The notes below the pieces were generated by a model that ran no database searches, had not been told where the DNA came from, and saw only the letters and a list, made by a program, of their open reading frames with translations. DNA of 64,000 nucleotides from Streptomyces sedi (GTDB lineage: Bacteria > Actinomycetota > Actinomycetes > Streptomycetales > Streptomycetaceae): assembly GCF_006335015.1 (NCBI RefSeq), contig NZ_VDGT01000009.1, positions 181,022-245,021 on the forward strand. The letters run 5' to 3'. A program made the translations under genes and the position numbers. Below, piece after piece: positions 1-7,800 of this stretch. The stretch's first letter is position 1. Every line of letters begins with the position of its first letter.

Positions 1-3000
1 TGCTCGCGTTGGGCGCGCTGCCCGCGCTCGCCCAGGCCGACGACTCCGACGCCGAGGCCGACTTCCGGGCCCTGCTCTTCACCCGGGCCGTCGGCTATGT
101 CCACGACTCCATCCCCGACGGCATCCGGATGATGGAGGAGGAGGCCGAGGAGAACGGTTTCGAGCTGGTCGAGACCGACGACCCGGCCGTCTTCAACGAC
201 GAGGAGCTGGCCGGCTTCGACGTCGTCGTCATGCTCCAGAACTCCGGCATGGTCTGGGAGACCGACGAGCAGCGCGCCGCGATCCAGGGCTATGTCCAGG
301 GCGGCGGCGGCATCGCCGCCATCCACAACACCCTCGACATGGGGATCGAGGAGGAGTTCCCCTGGTGGGACGACCTGGTCAACGGCGGCGCGCACATGCC
401 CTCGCACTCCCCCGGCGTGCTTCAGGGCACCGCCCATGTGGCGGACGACGTGCACCCGTCGACGTCCTCGCTGCCGGAGGTCTGGGAACGCCCCGAGGAG
501 TGGTACAACTTCGACCCCAACCCGCGCGGCGAGGTCCATGTCCTGGTCACCGCCGACGAGTCGACCTATGACCCGGGCGGCGACGCGATGGGGCACGACC
601 ACCCGATCTCCTGGTGTCGTGAGGACCAGGGCGGCCAGGTCTGGGCCACCGCGATGGGCCACGACGCGGCGTCCTACACCGAGGAGGCGTTCCGCGACCA
701 CGTGATCGGCGGCGTGCGCTGGGCGGCCGGCGACCTGCCGGGCGACTGCGGCGGCACGGTGTGGAGCAAGTTCGACAAGGTCACGCTCGACAGCAACACC
801 GCCGACCCGATGGAGCTGGACGTCGCCGACGACGGCCGGGTCTTCTACGCCCAGCGCGGCGGCGAGCTGAGGGTCTTCGACCCGGAGACCAACTCCACGT
901 CCACGGCCGGAACGTTGGACGTGTACACCGGCGGCGAGGACGGGCTGGTCGGCCTGGCGCTGGACCCGGAGTTCGCGGAGAACGGCTGGGTGTATCTCTA
1001 CCACTCGCCGGCCGACGCCGAGGACGACGTCAACCGGCTCTCCCGCTTCACCGTCGAGGGGAACACCCTGGACCCGGCGAGCGAGGAGCCGCTGCTGGAC
1101 GTTCCCGCCTACCGCGACCGCACCTACCCGGAGCCGGGGCACACCGGCGGCAGCCTGGACTTCGGCCCCGACGGCAGCCTCTACCTTTCCACCGGCGACG
1201 ACGTGCCGCCGAACCTCTCCCCGCATTGGCAGGGTTGGGCGCCGATCGACTGGCGCGAGGGCGAGGAGATGCTGGACGCGGCCCGCACCGCCGGCAACAC
1301 CAACGACCTGCGCGGCAAGATCCTGCGGGTGCTGCCGTCGGACGAGGGCGGCTACACCGTTCCCGAGGGCAACCTCTTCGCCGAGGGCACCGAGGACACG
1401 CTGCCCGAGATCTACGCGATGGGCTTCCGCAACCCGTTCCGGTTCAGCGTGGACCCCGGGACCGGCTATGTGCACGTCGCGGACTACGGCCCCGACCGGG
1501 GCGGGCCGACGACCGAGCGCGGCCCCGAGGGGCTGGTGGAGTACAACATCCTGAAGGAGCCGGGGAACTACGGCTGGCCGTTCTGCCACGGGAACAACCA
1601 GCCCTACGCGCCGTACGACCCGGACACCGGCGAGGTCGGCGAGAAGTTCGACTGCGACAACCCGACCAACCCCTCCCCCCACAACACCGGTCTCGTCGAG
1701 CTGCCGCCGAACCAGCAGCCGGAGATCTGGTACGGCTACGGCCCCTCCGAGGAGTTCCCCGAGATGGGCGAGGGCGGCTCGGGCCCGATGGCGGGTCCGG
1801 TCTACCGCTACGACCCGGACAACCCCTCGCCGACGAAGTTCCCCGAGTACTACGACGGGGCGCAGTTCCTCTACGAGTGGACGCGCGACTACGTCAAGGA
1901 GATCCAACTGGACTCCGACAGCGGGGTGTTGAAGATCAACGACTTCCTGCCGACGGAGGACTTCGTCAAGCCGATGGACCTGACCTTCGGCCCCGACGGC
2001 TCGCTCTACGTCCTGGAGTGGGGCAGCGCCTTCGACGGCGGGAACTCCGACTCCGGGCTCTACCGGATCGACTACGCGCCCGAGGGGCAGCGGCCGGAGG
2101 CCGTGGCGACGGCCTCGGTGACCAGCGGCCCCGCGCCGTTGACCGTGGAGTTCTCCGGCGCCGACTCGACCGACCCGGCGGGCGGCGCGCTGGAGTTCGC
2201 CTGGGACTTCGACGGCGACGGCACCTTCGACAGCGAGGAGGCCGAGGTCAGTCACACCTACGAGGACGTCGGCGAGTTCACCGCGCAGCTGCGGGTGACC
2301 AACGCGGCCGGCGCGACCGGCCACGCCAACATCCCCGTCACCGTGGGCAACACGGCGCCGACGGTCTCGATCGACCTGCCGACCAGCGGCCAACTCATCG
2401 AGTTCGGCGACCAGATCCCCTACCAGGTGACGGTCACCGACCCGGAGGACGGCGAGATCGACTGCGAACGGGTCATCGTCAACCCGGCGTTGGGCCACGA
2501 CGACCACGAGCACCCCACCACCGACCTGCGCGGCTGCTCCGGCACGGTGGACACGGGCGACCTCGGCGGCCATCCGGAGGGCGCCGACCTGTGGTACGTG
2601 CTCAACGCCCGCTACACCGACGGCGGCGCCGAGGGCACCGGCGCGCTGACCGGCTACGGCCGGGCGGTGCTCCAGCCCGAGCACAAGCAGGCCGAGTACC
2701 ACCACGACCAGTCCGGCACCCGGATCGTCTCCCAGCCGGACGCGGAGAACGGCCAGCGGATCGGCGACATCAGCGACGGCGACTGGATCGCGTTCGAGCC
2801 GATGAGCGTCGAGGGCGCGGAGACCGTCAGCTACCGGATCTCCTCGCCCGACGGCGGCGGCGCGATCGAGCTGCGCGCCGGCGCGCCGGACGGGGAGCTG
2901 CTGGCGACGACGCCGGTGCACGCGACCGGTGACTGGGACGTCTACGAGCCGACCGAACCGGCCGCGGTGGCCGAACTGGCCGGCACGCACAGGCTGTTCC

Positions 3001-3068
3001 TCGTCTTCACGACGCCGACCGGGGACAACTTCGACGTGGACTCGCTCCTCTTCACCACCGAGGGGTAG
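1..3068 (+). CDS. Secreted ThuA-glucose/sorbosone dehydrogenase-PKD-CBM6 protein (5' partial)
   Basis: The reading frame is open from the left edge, so the true start and most of the signal peptide lie outside the window. The first visible residues (LALGALPALAQA) look like the end of a signal peptide with an A-Q-A cleavage site. Numbering from the TTG at position 9, residues about 20-245 resemble the ThuA glutamine-amidotransferase-like domain (HDHPISWCR and an AAIHNT segment). Residues about 255-690 form a glucose/sorbosone dehydrogenase beta-propeller (GLVGLALDPEF, GHTGGSLDFGPDGSLY, MGFRNPFR). A PKD domain follows at about 693-780 (FAWDFDGDG), then an Ig-like stretch, then a CBM6-like carbohydrate-binding module to the end. 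The family is linked to extracellular sugar oxidation, and the modules suggest polysaccharide binding. A shorter relative lies at 14399. The substrate and whether PQQ is used cannot be read from sequence. Confidence 0.88.
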   Translation, partial: LALGALPALAQADDSDAEADFRALLFTRAVGYVHDSIPDGIRMMEEEAEENGFELVETDDPAVFNDEELAGFDVVVMLQNSGMVWETDEQRAAIQGYVQGGGGIAAIHNTLDMGIEEEFPWWDDLVNGGAHMPSHSPGVLQGTAHVADDVHPSTSSLPEVWERPEEWYNFDPNPRGEVHVLVTADESTYDPGGDAMGHDHPISWCREDQGGQVWATAMGHDAASYTEEAFRDHVIGGVRWAAGDLPGDCGGTVWSKFDKVTLDSNTADPMELDVADDGRVFYAQRGGELRVFDPETNSTSTAGTLDVYTGGEDGLVGLALDPEFAENGWVYLYHSPADAEDDVNRLSRFTVEGNTLDPASEEPLLDVPAYRDRTYPEPGHTGGSLDFGPDGSLYLSTGDDVPPNLSPHWQGWAPIDWREGEEMLDAARTAGNTNDLRGKILRVLPSDEGGYTVPEGNLFAEGTEDTLPEIYAMGFRNPFRFSVDPGTGYVHVADYGPDRGGPTTERGPEGLVEYNILKEPGNYGWPFCHGNNQPYAPYDPDTGEVGEKFDCDNPTNPSPHNTGLVELPPNQQPEIWYGYGPSEEFPEMGEGGSGPMAGPVYRYDPDNPSPTKFPEYYDGAQFLYEWTRDYVKEIQLDSDSGVLKINDFLPTEDFVKPMDLTFGPDGSLYVLEWGSAFDGGNSDSGLYRIDYAPEGQRPEAVATASVTSGPAPLTVEFSGADSTDPAGGALEFAWDFDGDGTFDSEEAEVSHTYEDVGEFTAQLRVTNAAGATGHANIPVTVGNTAPTVSIDLPTSGQLIEFGDQIPYQVTVTDPEDGEIDCERVIVNPALGHDDHEHPTTDLRGCSGTVDTGDLGGHPEGADLWYVLNARYTDGGAEGTGALTGYGRAVLQPEHKQAEYHHDQSGTRIVSQPDAENGQRIGDISDGDWIAFEPMSVEGAETVSYRISSPDGGGAIELRAGAPDGELLATTPVHATGDWDVYEPTEPAAVAELAGTHRLFLVFTTPTGDNFDVDSLLFTTEG

Positions 3069-3084
3069 CCCGGCACGCCCGACC

Positions 3085-3137
3085 GCCGCCCGGCGCTCCC
3101 GCCCCCACCAGCGAAAAGGGAGCGGGCGCCGGGCGGC
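3085..3137 (+). terminator. GC-rich hairpin after the ThuA-dehydrogenase gene
   Basis: GCCGCCCGGCGC at 3085-3096 pairs perfectly with GCGCCGGGCGGC at 3126-3137. It lies just after the TAG stop and before the next ribosome-binding site. There is no T-tract, which is common for actinomycete terminators. Confidence 0.5.
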
Positions 3138-3191
3138 GGCTGTGCGAGGATCGCCCGCGTCGGAACGGCGACGGGAACGGGGAGCGTGGCG

Positions 3192-3752
3192 ATGTTCGAG
3201 AGGTCACTGGGCGAGGACGGTGCGGTGCTGCGACCGCTGGAGCCGTGGCGGGCGGAGGAGTTCGCGGCGCACATGGACCGGGGCCGGGAGTTCGTCGGCC
3301 GGCACATCGGGCTCGCCGACGCGGTCAGGGACGTCGCCTCCGGCCGGGCGTTCCTCCAGTCCTACGCGGACAAGGCCGCCTCGGACACCGGCCGGATCTA
3401 CGGCATCTGGACGGCCGAGGGCACCCTGGTCGGCGGGGTGCTCTTCCGGACGATGGACATCGCCCAGGGAACGGCCGAGGCCGGCTGCTGGCTGGAGCCG
3501 GCGGCGGTAGGCCGGGGGCTGGTGACCAGGGCCGCGCGGGTGATCATCGACTGGGCCGTGGAGGAACGCGGCGTCCACCGCGTGGAGTGGCTGGTCGCGG
3601 CGGCCAACGAGGCGAGCATCGCGGTCGCCCGGCGCCTGGGCATGGTGCGGGACGGGGTGCTGCGCGAGAGCTACGCGCGCGGCGGCGTCCGCCACGACAT
3701 GGAGATCTGGTCCGTCCTGGCCCCCGAATGGCGCGCGGCGCGCCCCGGGTGA
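3192..3752 (+). CDS. GNAT family N-acetyltransferase (RimJ/RimL-like)
   Basis: A 186-aa cytoplasmic protein of the GNAT fold, resembling RimJ/RimL-type acetyltransferases that move acetyl from acetyl-CoA to an amino group. The middle carries the family layout: GTLVGGVLFRTMD strand, a WLEPAAVGRGLVTRA segment matching the acetyl-CoA pyrophosphate-binding loop (Q/RxxGxG/A), and a C-terminal ANEASIAVARRLGM helix typical of this group. The ATG at 3192 was chosen because GGGGAG at 3179-3184 is spaced 7 nt from it. The in-frame GTG at 3186 would sit directly on the ribosome-binding site. It stands alone and converges on kdpD. The acetylated substrate is unknown. Confidence 0.85.
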   Translation: MFERSLGEDGAVLRPLEPWRAEEFAAHMDRGREFVGRHIGLADAVRDVASGRAFLQSYADKAASDTGRIYGIWTAEGTLVGGVLFRTMDIAQGTAEAGCWLEPAAVGRGLVTRAARVIIDWAVEERGVHRVEWLVAAANEASIAVARRLGMVRDGVLRESYARGGVRHDMEIWSVLAPEWRAARPG

Positions 3753-3801
3753 GCGGGCGTCCCGGTGGCCCCCCGCGGGCGACGGAAGGCCGAGTGACGC
3801 G

Positions 3802-6345
3802 TCACCACGGCGGCGGCTGCTGACCGTCGGGCTCCTCCCCCGGCGGGGCGGTGGCGAGCCGCAGCACCATGGTGAGCCCGCCCCCGGGGGTGTCCTCGGC
3901 GGTCAGCGTGCCGCCCATCGCCTCGACGAAGCCCCGCGCGACGGCGAGCCCGAGCCCCACGCCGCCGCCGCGTGGGGCGTCGCCGTGGCGCTGGAACGGT
4001 TCGAAGACGCGTTCCTTGGCGTCGTCCGGCACCCCGGGCCCGCGGTCGACGACCCGCAGTTCCACCCAGCCGGGCACCGCGCTGGCGGAGAGCAGCACGG
4101 GGCGGTCGGGCGGGCTGTACTTGACGGCGTTCTCCACGATGTTGGCCAGCGCGCGTTCGAGCAGGCCGGCGTCGAGCGGGACGATCGGCAGGGACTCGGG
4201 GACGCGGGTGGCCACCCGCCCCTCGGGGACCTGGGCGAGGGCGGCGGGCACCACCTCGTCCAGGGCGGTGGCGCGCACCACCGGGCGGACGGTGTCGGTC
4301 TGGAGGCGGGAGGCGTCGAGCAGGTTGTCGACGAGCTGGTTGAGCCGGTCGGCGCCCTCCTCGACGGAGGCCAGCAGCTCCTCGCGGTCCTCCCGGGGCC
4401 AGTCGACGTCCGGCGCGCGCAGCGAGGTGACGCCGGCCTTGATCGCGGCCAGCGGGGTGCGCAGGTCGTGCGAGACGGCGGCGAGCAGCGCGGTGCGGAT
4501 GCGGTTGCCCTCGGCCAGCCCTCGGGCGGCGCGCGCGTCGGCGCGCAGCCGCTGGTGGTCCAGCACGGTGGCGGCCTGCGCGGCGAACGCGGCCAGCACC
4601 CGCCGGTCCTCGGCCGGCAGCACCCGGCCGTGCAGGGTGAGCGCCAGCCGTTCGCCGACGGGCACGTCCACGTCGGCGTCCTCGGGGCGTTCCGGCTGGT
4701 CGCCGCCGCCCGAGGCGACGAGGGTGAACCTGCCGCGCGTGCCCTCCCGTTCCCACAGCGCGACCGACTCGGTGGCGAAGGTGCGGCCGACCCGGGTCAG
4801 CAGCTCGCCGAGGCCCGTCTCGCCGCGCAGCACCCCGCCGGCGAGGAACGCCAGGATCTCGGACTCGGCGCGCAGCCTGGCGGCCTGGTGGGTGCGGCGG
4901 GCCGCGAGGTCGACGACGGAGGCGACGGAGACGGCGACGCCGAAGAAGACGACGAGCGCCAGCAGGTTGTGGGCGCCGGTGACGCCGAGGGTGTGCGAGG
5001 GCGCGGTGAAGTACCAGTTGAGCAGCAGCGAGCCGAGGGCGGCCGAGGCGAGCGCCGGCCAGAGCCCGCCGAGCAGCGCCGCCGTCACCACGAGGGAGAG
5101 GAAGAGCAGCACGTCGTTGGCGAGCCCGACCTCCAGGCCGAGGCCGCGCAGCCCGGCGGTCAGCGCCGCCGGGCCGAGCACGCCGACGGCCCAGCCGGCG
5201 GCGAGCCTGGCCCGGCCGAGCCGGGCGCCGCGCGCGGCGGGCAGGCCGCGGCCCTTGCCCATCCGGTCGTGGGTGACCAGGTGCACGTCGAGGTCGGGGC
5301 CCGCCTCGCGGGCGACCTGGGTGGAGATGCCGGGGCCCAGCGCGTACTCCCAGGGGCGGCGGCGGGAGACGCCGAGCACGACCTGGGTGGCGTTGGCGCT
5401 GCGGGCGAACTCCAGCAGGGCGTCCGGGATGTCGTCGCCCCGGACGTGGTGGTAGGTGCCGCCGAGGTCCTCGACGAGGTCGCGCTGGGCGGTCAGCTCC
5501 CGGGGCGAGGCGGCGCGCAGCCCGTCGCCCCTGGCGACGTAGACGGCCATCACCTCGCCGCCGGCGCCCTTCTCGGCGAGCCGGGCCGCGCGGCGGATCA
5601 GGGCGCGGCCCTCGGGGCCGCCGGTGAGGCCGACGACGATGCGTTCGCGCGCCTGCCAGGTGGAGTGGATGTCGTGCTCGACGCGGTAGCGCCGCAGGTA
5701 CTCGTCGACCCGGTCGGCGACCCACAGCAGCGCCAACTCCCGCAGCGCGGTGAGGTTTCCGGGCCGGAAGTAGTGGGCGAGCGCGGCGTCCACCCGTTCG
5801 GGGGCGTAGACGTTGCCGTGCGCGAGGCGGCGGCGCAGCGCCTCGGGTGCCATGTCGACCAGCTCGATCTGGTCGGCCCCGCGCACCACGGCGTCGGGCA
5901 CGGTCTCCCGCTGGCGGACGCCGGTGATGGGCGCGACGACGTCCCCCAGCGACTCCAGGTGCTGGATGTTGACGGTGGTGACCACGTCGATGCCGGCGTC
6001 CAGCAGCTCGTCGACGTCCTGCCAGCGCTTGGCGTGGCGGGAGCCGGGCACGTTGCTGTGGGCCAGCTCGTCGACCAGGGCGACGGCGGGGCGGCGGGCG
6101 AGCACGGCCGCCACGTCCATCTCGTGGAAGGCGGCGCCCCGGTGGGTGAGGGTGGTGCGCGGGATCTCCTCCAGGCCGCGCAGCAGGGTGCGGGTGCGGG
6201 GCCGGTCGTGGTGTTCGACGAGGGCCACGGCGATGTCGGTGCCGCGTTCCAGGCGCCGGTGGGCCTCGGCGAGCATCGCGTAGGTCTTGCCGACGCCGGG
6301 GGCGGCGCCGAGGTAGACGCGCAGCCGGCCGCGTCGCACCGTCAC
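3802..6345 (-). CDS. kdpD: Osmosensitive K+ channel sensor histidine kinase KdpD
   Basis: An 847-aa membrane sensor kinase that controls kdpFABC through KdpE. The N-terminal KdpD domain starts almost at once with a Walker A-like GAAPGVGKTYAM, followed by the KdpD signature around VDELAHSNVPG, a USP-like domain (residues about 210-340), four closely packed membrane segments (DUF4118, about 380-480), then the HisKA phosphoacceptor SHDLRTPL (His near residue 626) and an HATPase domain (NIVENAVKYSP, DRGPGVPD, GVGLGLAVARGF). The start is the GTG at 6345, which overlaps the kdpE stop in GTGA, so the two are translationally coupled. Upstream codons in the same frame lie inside kdpE and are not coding. 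It is last in the operon and converges on the GNAT gene. Confidence 0.95.
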   Translation of the reverse strand: MTVRRGRLRVYLGAAPGVGKTYAMLAEAHRRLERGTDIAVALVEHHDRPRTRTLLRGLEEIPRTTLTHRGAAFHEMDVAAVLARRPAVALVDELAHSNVPGSRHAKRWQDVDELLDAGIDVVTTVNIQHLESLGDVVAPITGVRQRETVPDAVVRGADQIELVDMAPEALRRRLAHGNVYAPERVDAALAHYFRPGNLTALRELALLWVADRVDEYLRRYRVEHDIHSTWQARERIVVGLTGGPEGRALIRRAARLAEKGAGGEVMAVYVARGDGLRAASPRELTAQRDLVEDLGGTYHHVRGDDIPDALLEFARSANATQVVLGVSRRRPWEYALGPGISTQVAREAGPDLDVHLVTHDRMGKGRGLPAARGARLGRARLAAGWAVGVLGPAALTAGLRGLGLEVGLANDVLLFLSLVVTAALLGGLWPALASAALGSLLLNWYFTAPSHTLGVTGAHNLLALVVFFGVAVSVASVVDLAARRTHQAARLRAESEILAFLAGGVLRGETGLGELLTRVGRTFATESVALWEREGTRGRFTLVASGGGDQPERPEDADVDVPVGERLALTLHGRVLPAEDRRVLAAFAAQAATVLDHQRLRADARAARGLAEGNRIRTALLAAVSHDLRTPLAAIKAGVTSLRAPDVDWPREDREELLASVEEGADRLNQLVDNLLDASRLQTDTVRPVVRATALDEVVPAALAQVPEGRVATRVPESLPIVPLDAGLLERALANIVENAVKYSPPDRPVLLSASAVPGWVELRVVDRGPGVPDDAKERVFEPFQRHGDAPRGGGVGLGLAVARGFVEAMGGTLTAEDTPGGGLTMVLRLATAPPGEEPDGQQPPPW

Positions 6346-7058
6346 CCCTCCGGCCCGGTGGGGGCGTCGGCGGCCGGGCCGGGTTCGAAGCGGTAGCCCA
6401 TGCCGGCCTCGGTGACCAGGTAGCGGGGGCGCGCCGGGTCGGGCTCCAACTTCCGCCGCAGCTGGGCCATGTAGACCCGCAGGTAGTGGGTCCGGCCGCC
6501 GGACCAGCTGCCCCAGACCTCGGAGAGCAGCTGGTTCTGGGTGACCAGCCGGCCGGGGTGGTTGACGAGGATCTCCAGCAGGTGCCACTCGGTGGGCGTC
6601 AGCCGCACGTCGTGTCCGGCGCGGCGGACCCTCTTGGCGAGCAGGTCGATCTCGAAGTCGGCCGTGGTGACCACCTCGCGTTCGGCGGCGGTGCCGGGGT
6701 CGGCGCGGCGGACGGCGGCGCGCAGCCGGGCCAGCAGCTCGTCCATGCTGTACGGCTTGGTGATGTAGTCGTCGGCGCCGGCGTCCAGGGCGCGGACCTT
6801 CTCCTCCGAGGTCTGCCGGGCGGAGAGCACGATGATCGGGACCCGGGTCCAGCCGCGCAGCCCGGTGATCACCTCGATGCCGTCCATGTCGGGCAGGCCC
6901 AGGTCGAGCACCACGATGTCCGGCTTGCGGGCGGCGGCCAGCCGCAGCGCGGCGGCCCCGTCGGGCGCGGCGTCCACGGAGTACTCGCGGACCCGCATGT
7001 TGATCACCAGGGCGCGGACGAGCTGGGCGTCGTCCTCCACCACCAGGACCCGAGTCAT
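6342..7058 (-). CDS. kdpE: KDP operon response regulator KdpE
   Basis: A 238-aa OmpR/PhoB-type response regulator. The receiver domain (1-120) has the acidic pair EDD near residue 9, phosphoacceptor Asp52 in VVLDLGLPDMDG, and the conserved Thr/Ser and Lys region (VLSARQT, YITKPY). A winged-helix DNA-binding domain fills residues about 130-230 (LTPTEWHLLEIL, RVYMAQLRRKLE, GMGYRF). It is expected to be phosphorylated by KdpD and to activate the kdp promoter when potassium is limiting or osmolarity rises. It follows kdpC by 23 nt and overlaps kdpD by 4 nt. The E-before-D gene order is the reverse of that in enteric bacteria. Confidence 0.95.
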   Translation of the reverse strand: MTRVLVVEDDAQLVRALVINMRVREYSVDAAPDGAAALRLAAARKPDIVVLDLGLPDMDGIEVITGLRGWTRVPIIVLSARQTSEEKVRALDAGADDYITKPYSMDELLARLRAAVRRADPGTAAEREVVTTADFEIDLLAKRVRRAGHDVRLTPTEWHLLEILVNHPGRLVTQNQLLSEVWGSWSGGRTHYLRVYMAQLRRKLEPDPARPRYLVTEAGMGYRFEPGPAADAPTGPEG

Positions 7059-7081
7059 CTCGTGTGACCTCTTCTCCGTGT

Positions 7082-7762
7082 CTACCGCGCGTCCCGCGGC
7101 AGCGCGTCCAGTGCGACGTTGAGCGCCAGCACGGGGACGCGCGGTTCTCCGATGAATCCCAGGGTGCGCCCGAGGGTGTGCTCCTCGACCAGTGCGTTGA
7201 CCCGTTCGGCCGACAGCCCGTTCTCGGCGGCGACCCGCCGCACCTGGAGGCGGGCGTAGGCGGGCGAGATGTGCGGGTCGAGTCCGGAGCCGGAGGAGGT
7301 GACGGCGTCGGCGGGCACGTCGGCGGGGTCGACGGCGTGTCCGGGGACGGAGTTGAACGCGACGACCTCCGCCCGTGCGGCCTCGACCGCCTGGACCAGT
7401 TCGGGGCTGTCGGCGGCGAGGTTGGTGGCGCCGGAGATCAGCGGCTCGTGCCGGGTGTGGGCGCCGTGGGTGCCCAGCCCGTCGGAGGGGCGCGGCTGGA
7501 ACCAGCGGGGGTCGGGGCGCGGTTCCTCGTCGGGGTCGTCCGGGTCGTCGGGCGGCAGGAGGTAGCGCTGGCCGATGAGCGCGGAGCCGACCTCGCGGCC
7601 GTCGGCGGTGAGGGGCGAGCCGTTGGCCTCGTGGTGGAAGAGTGCCTGGGCGGCGCCGGTGACGGCCAGCGGGTAGAGCACGCCGGTGAGCAGCGTGAGG
7701 ACCAGCAGGGCGCGCAGCCCGGCGCCGCAGTTGCGCAGGAGGTCGGTGAGGGTGTGTCGCAT
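7082..7762 (-). CDS. kdpC: Potassium-transporting ATPase subunit KdpC
   Basis: A 226-aa single-span subunit of the KdpFABC potassium pump that stabilises the complex and increases ATP affinity. One N-terminal membrane helix (residues about 18-40, LLVLTLLTGVLYPLAVTGAAQ) is followed by the extracytoplasmic domain with family signatures GSALIGQ, PRWFQPRPS, SGATNLAADSPEL, and SSGSGLDPHISPAYA. An Asp/Pro/Glu-rich insertion (DDPDDPDEEPRP) sits between YLLPP and PRWFQ and is unusual. The family is normally about 190 aa, so this insert accounts for part of the extra length. It is 38 nt downstream of kdpB and 23 nt upstream of kdpE, in one operon. Confidence 0.95.
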   Translation of the reverse strand: MRHTLTDLLRNCGAGLRALLVLTLLTGVLYPLAVTGAAQALFHHEANGSPLTADGREVGSALIGQRYLLPPDDPDDPDEEPRPDPRWFQPRPSDGLGTHGAHTRHEPLISGATNLAADSPELVQAVEAARAEVVAFNSVPGHAVDPADVPADAVTSSGSGLDPHISPAYARLQVRRVAAENGLSAERVNALVEEHTLGRTLGFIGEPRVPVLALNVALDALPRDAR

Positions 7763-7800
7763 GGGGCGGACCGTTCGGTGCGGAGGGCGGGCGGGGGTGG

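Noticed and set aside
3671..5725. Long minus-strand open frame over kdpD
   Set aside because: Arg/Pro/Gly-rich shadow of the kdpD and GNAT genes in another frame, with no recognisable domain.
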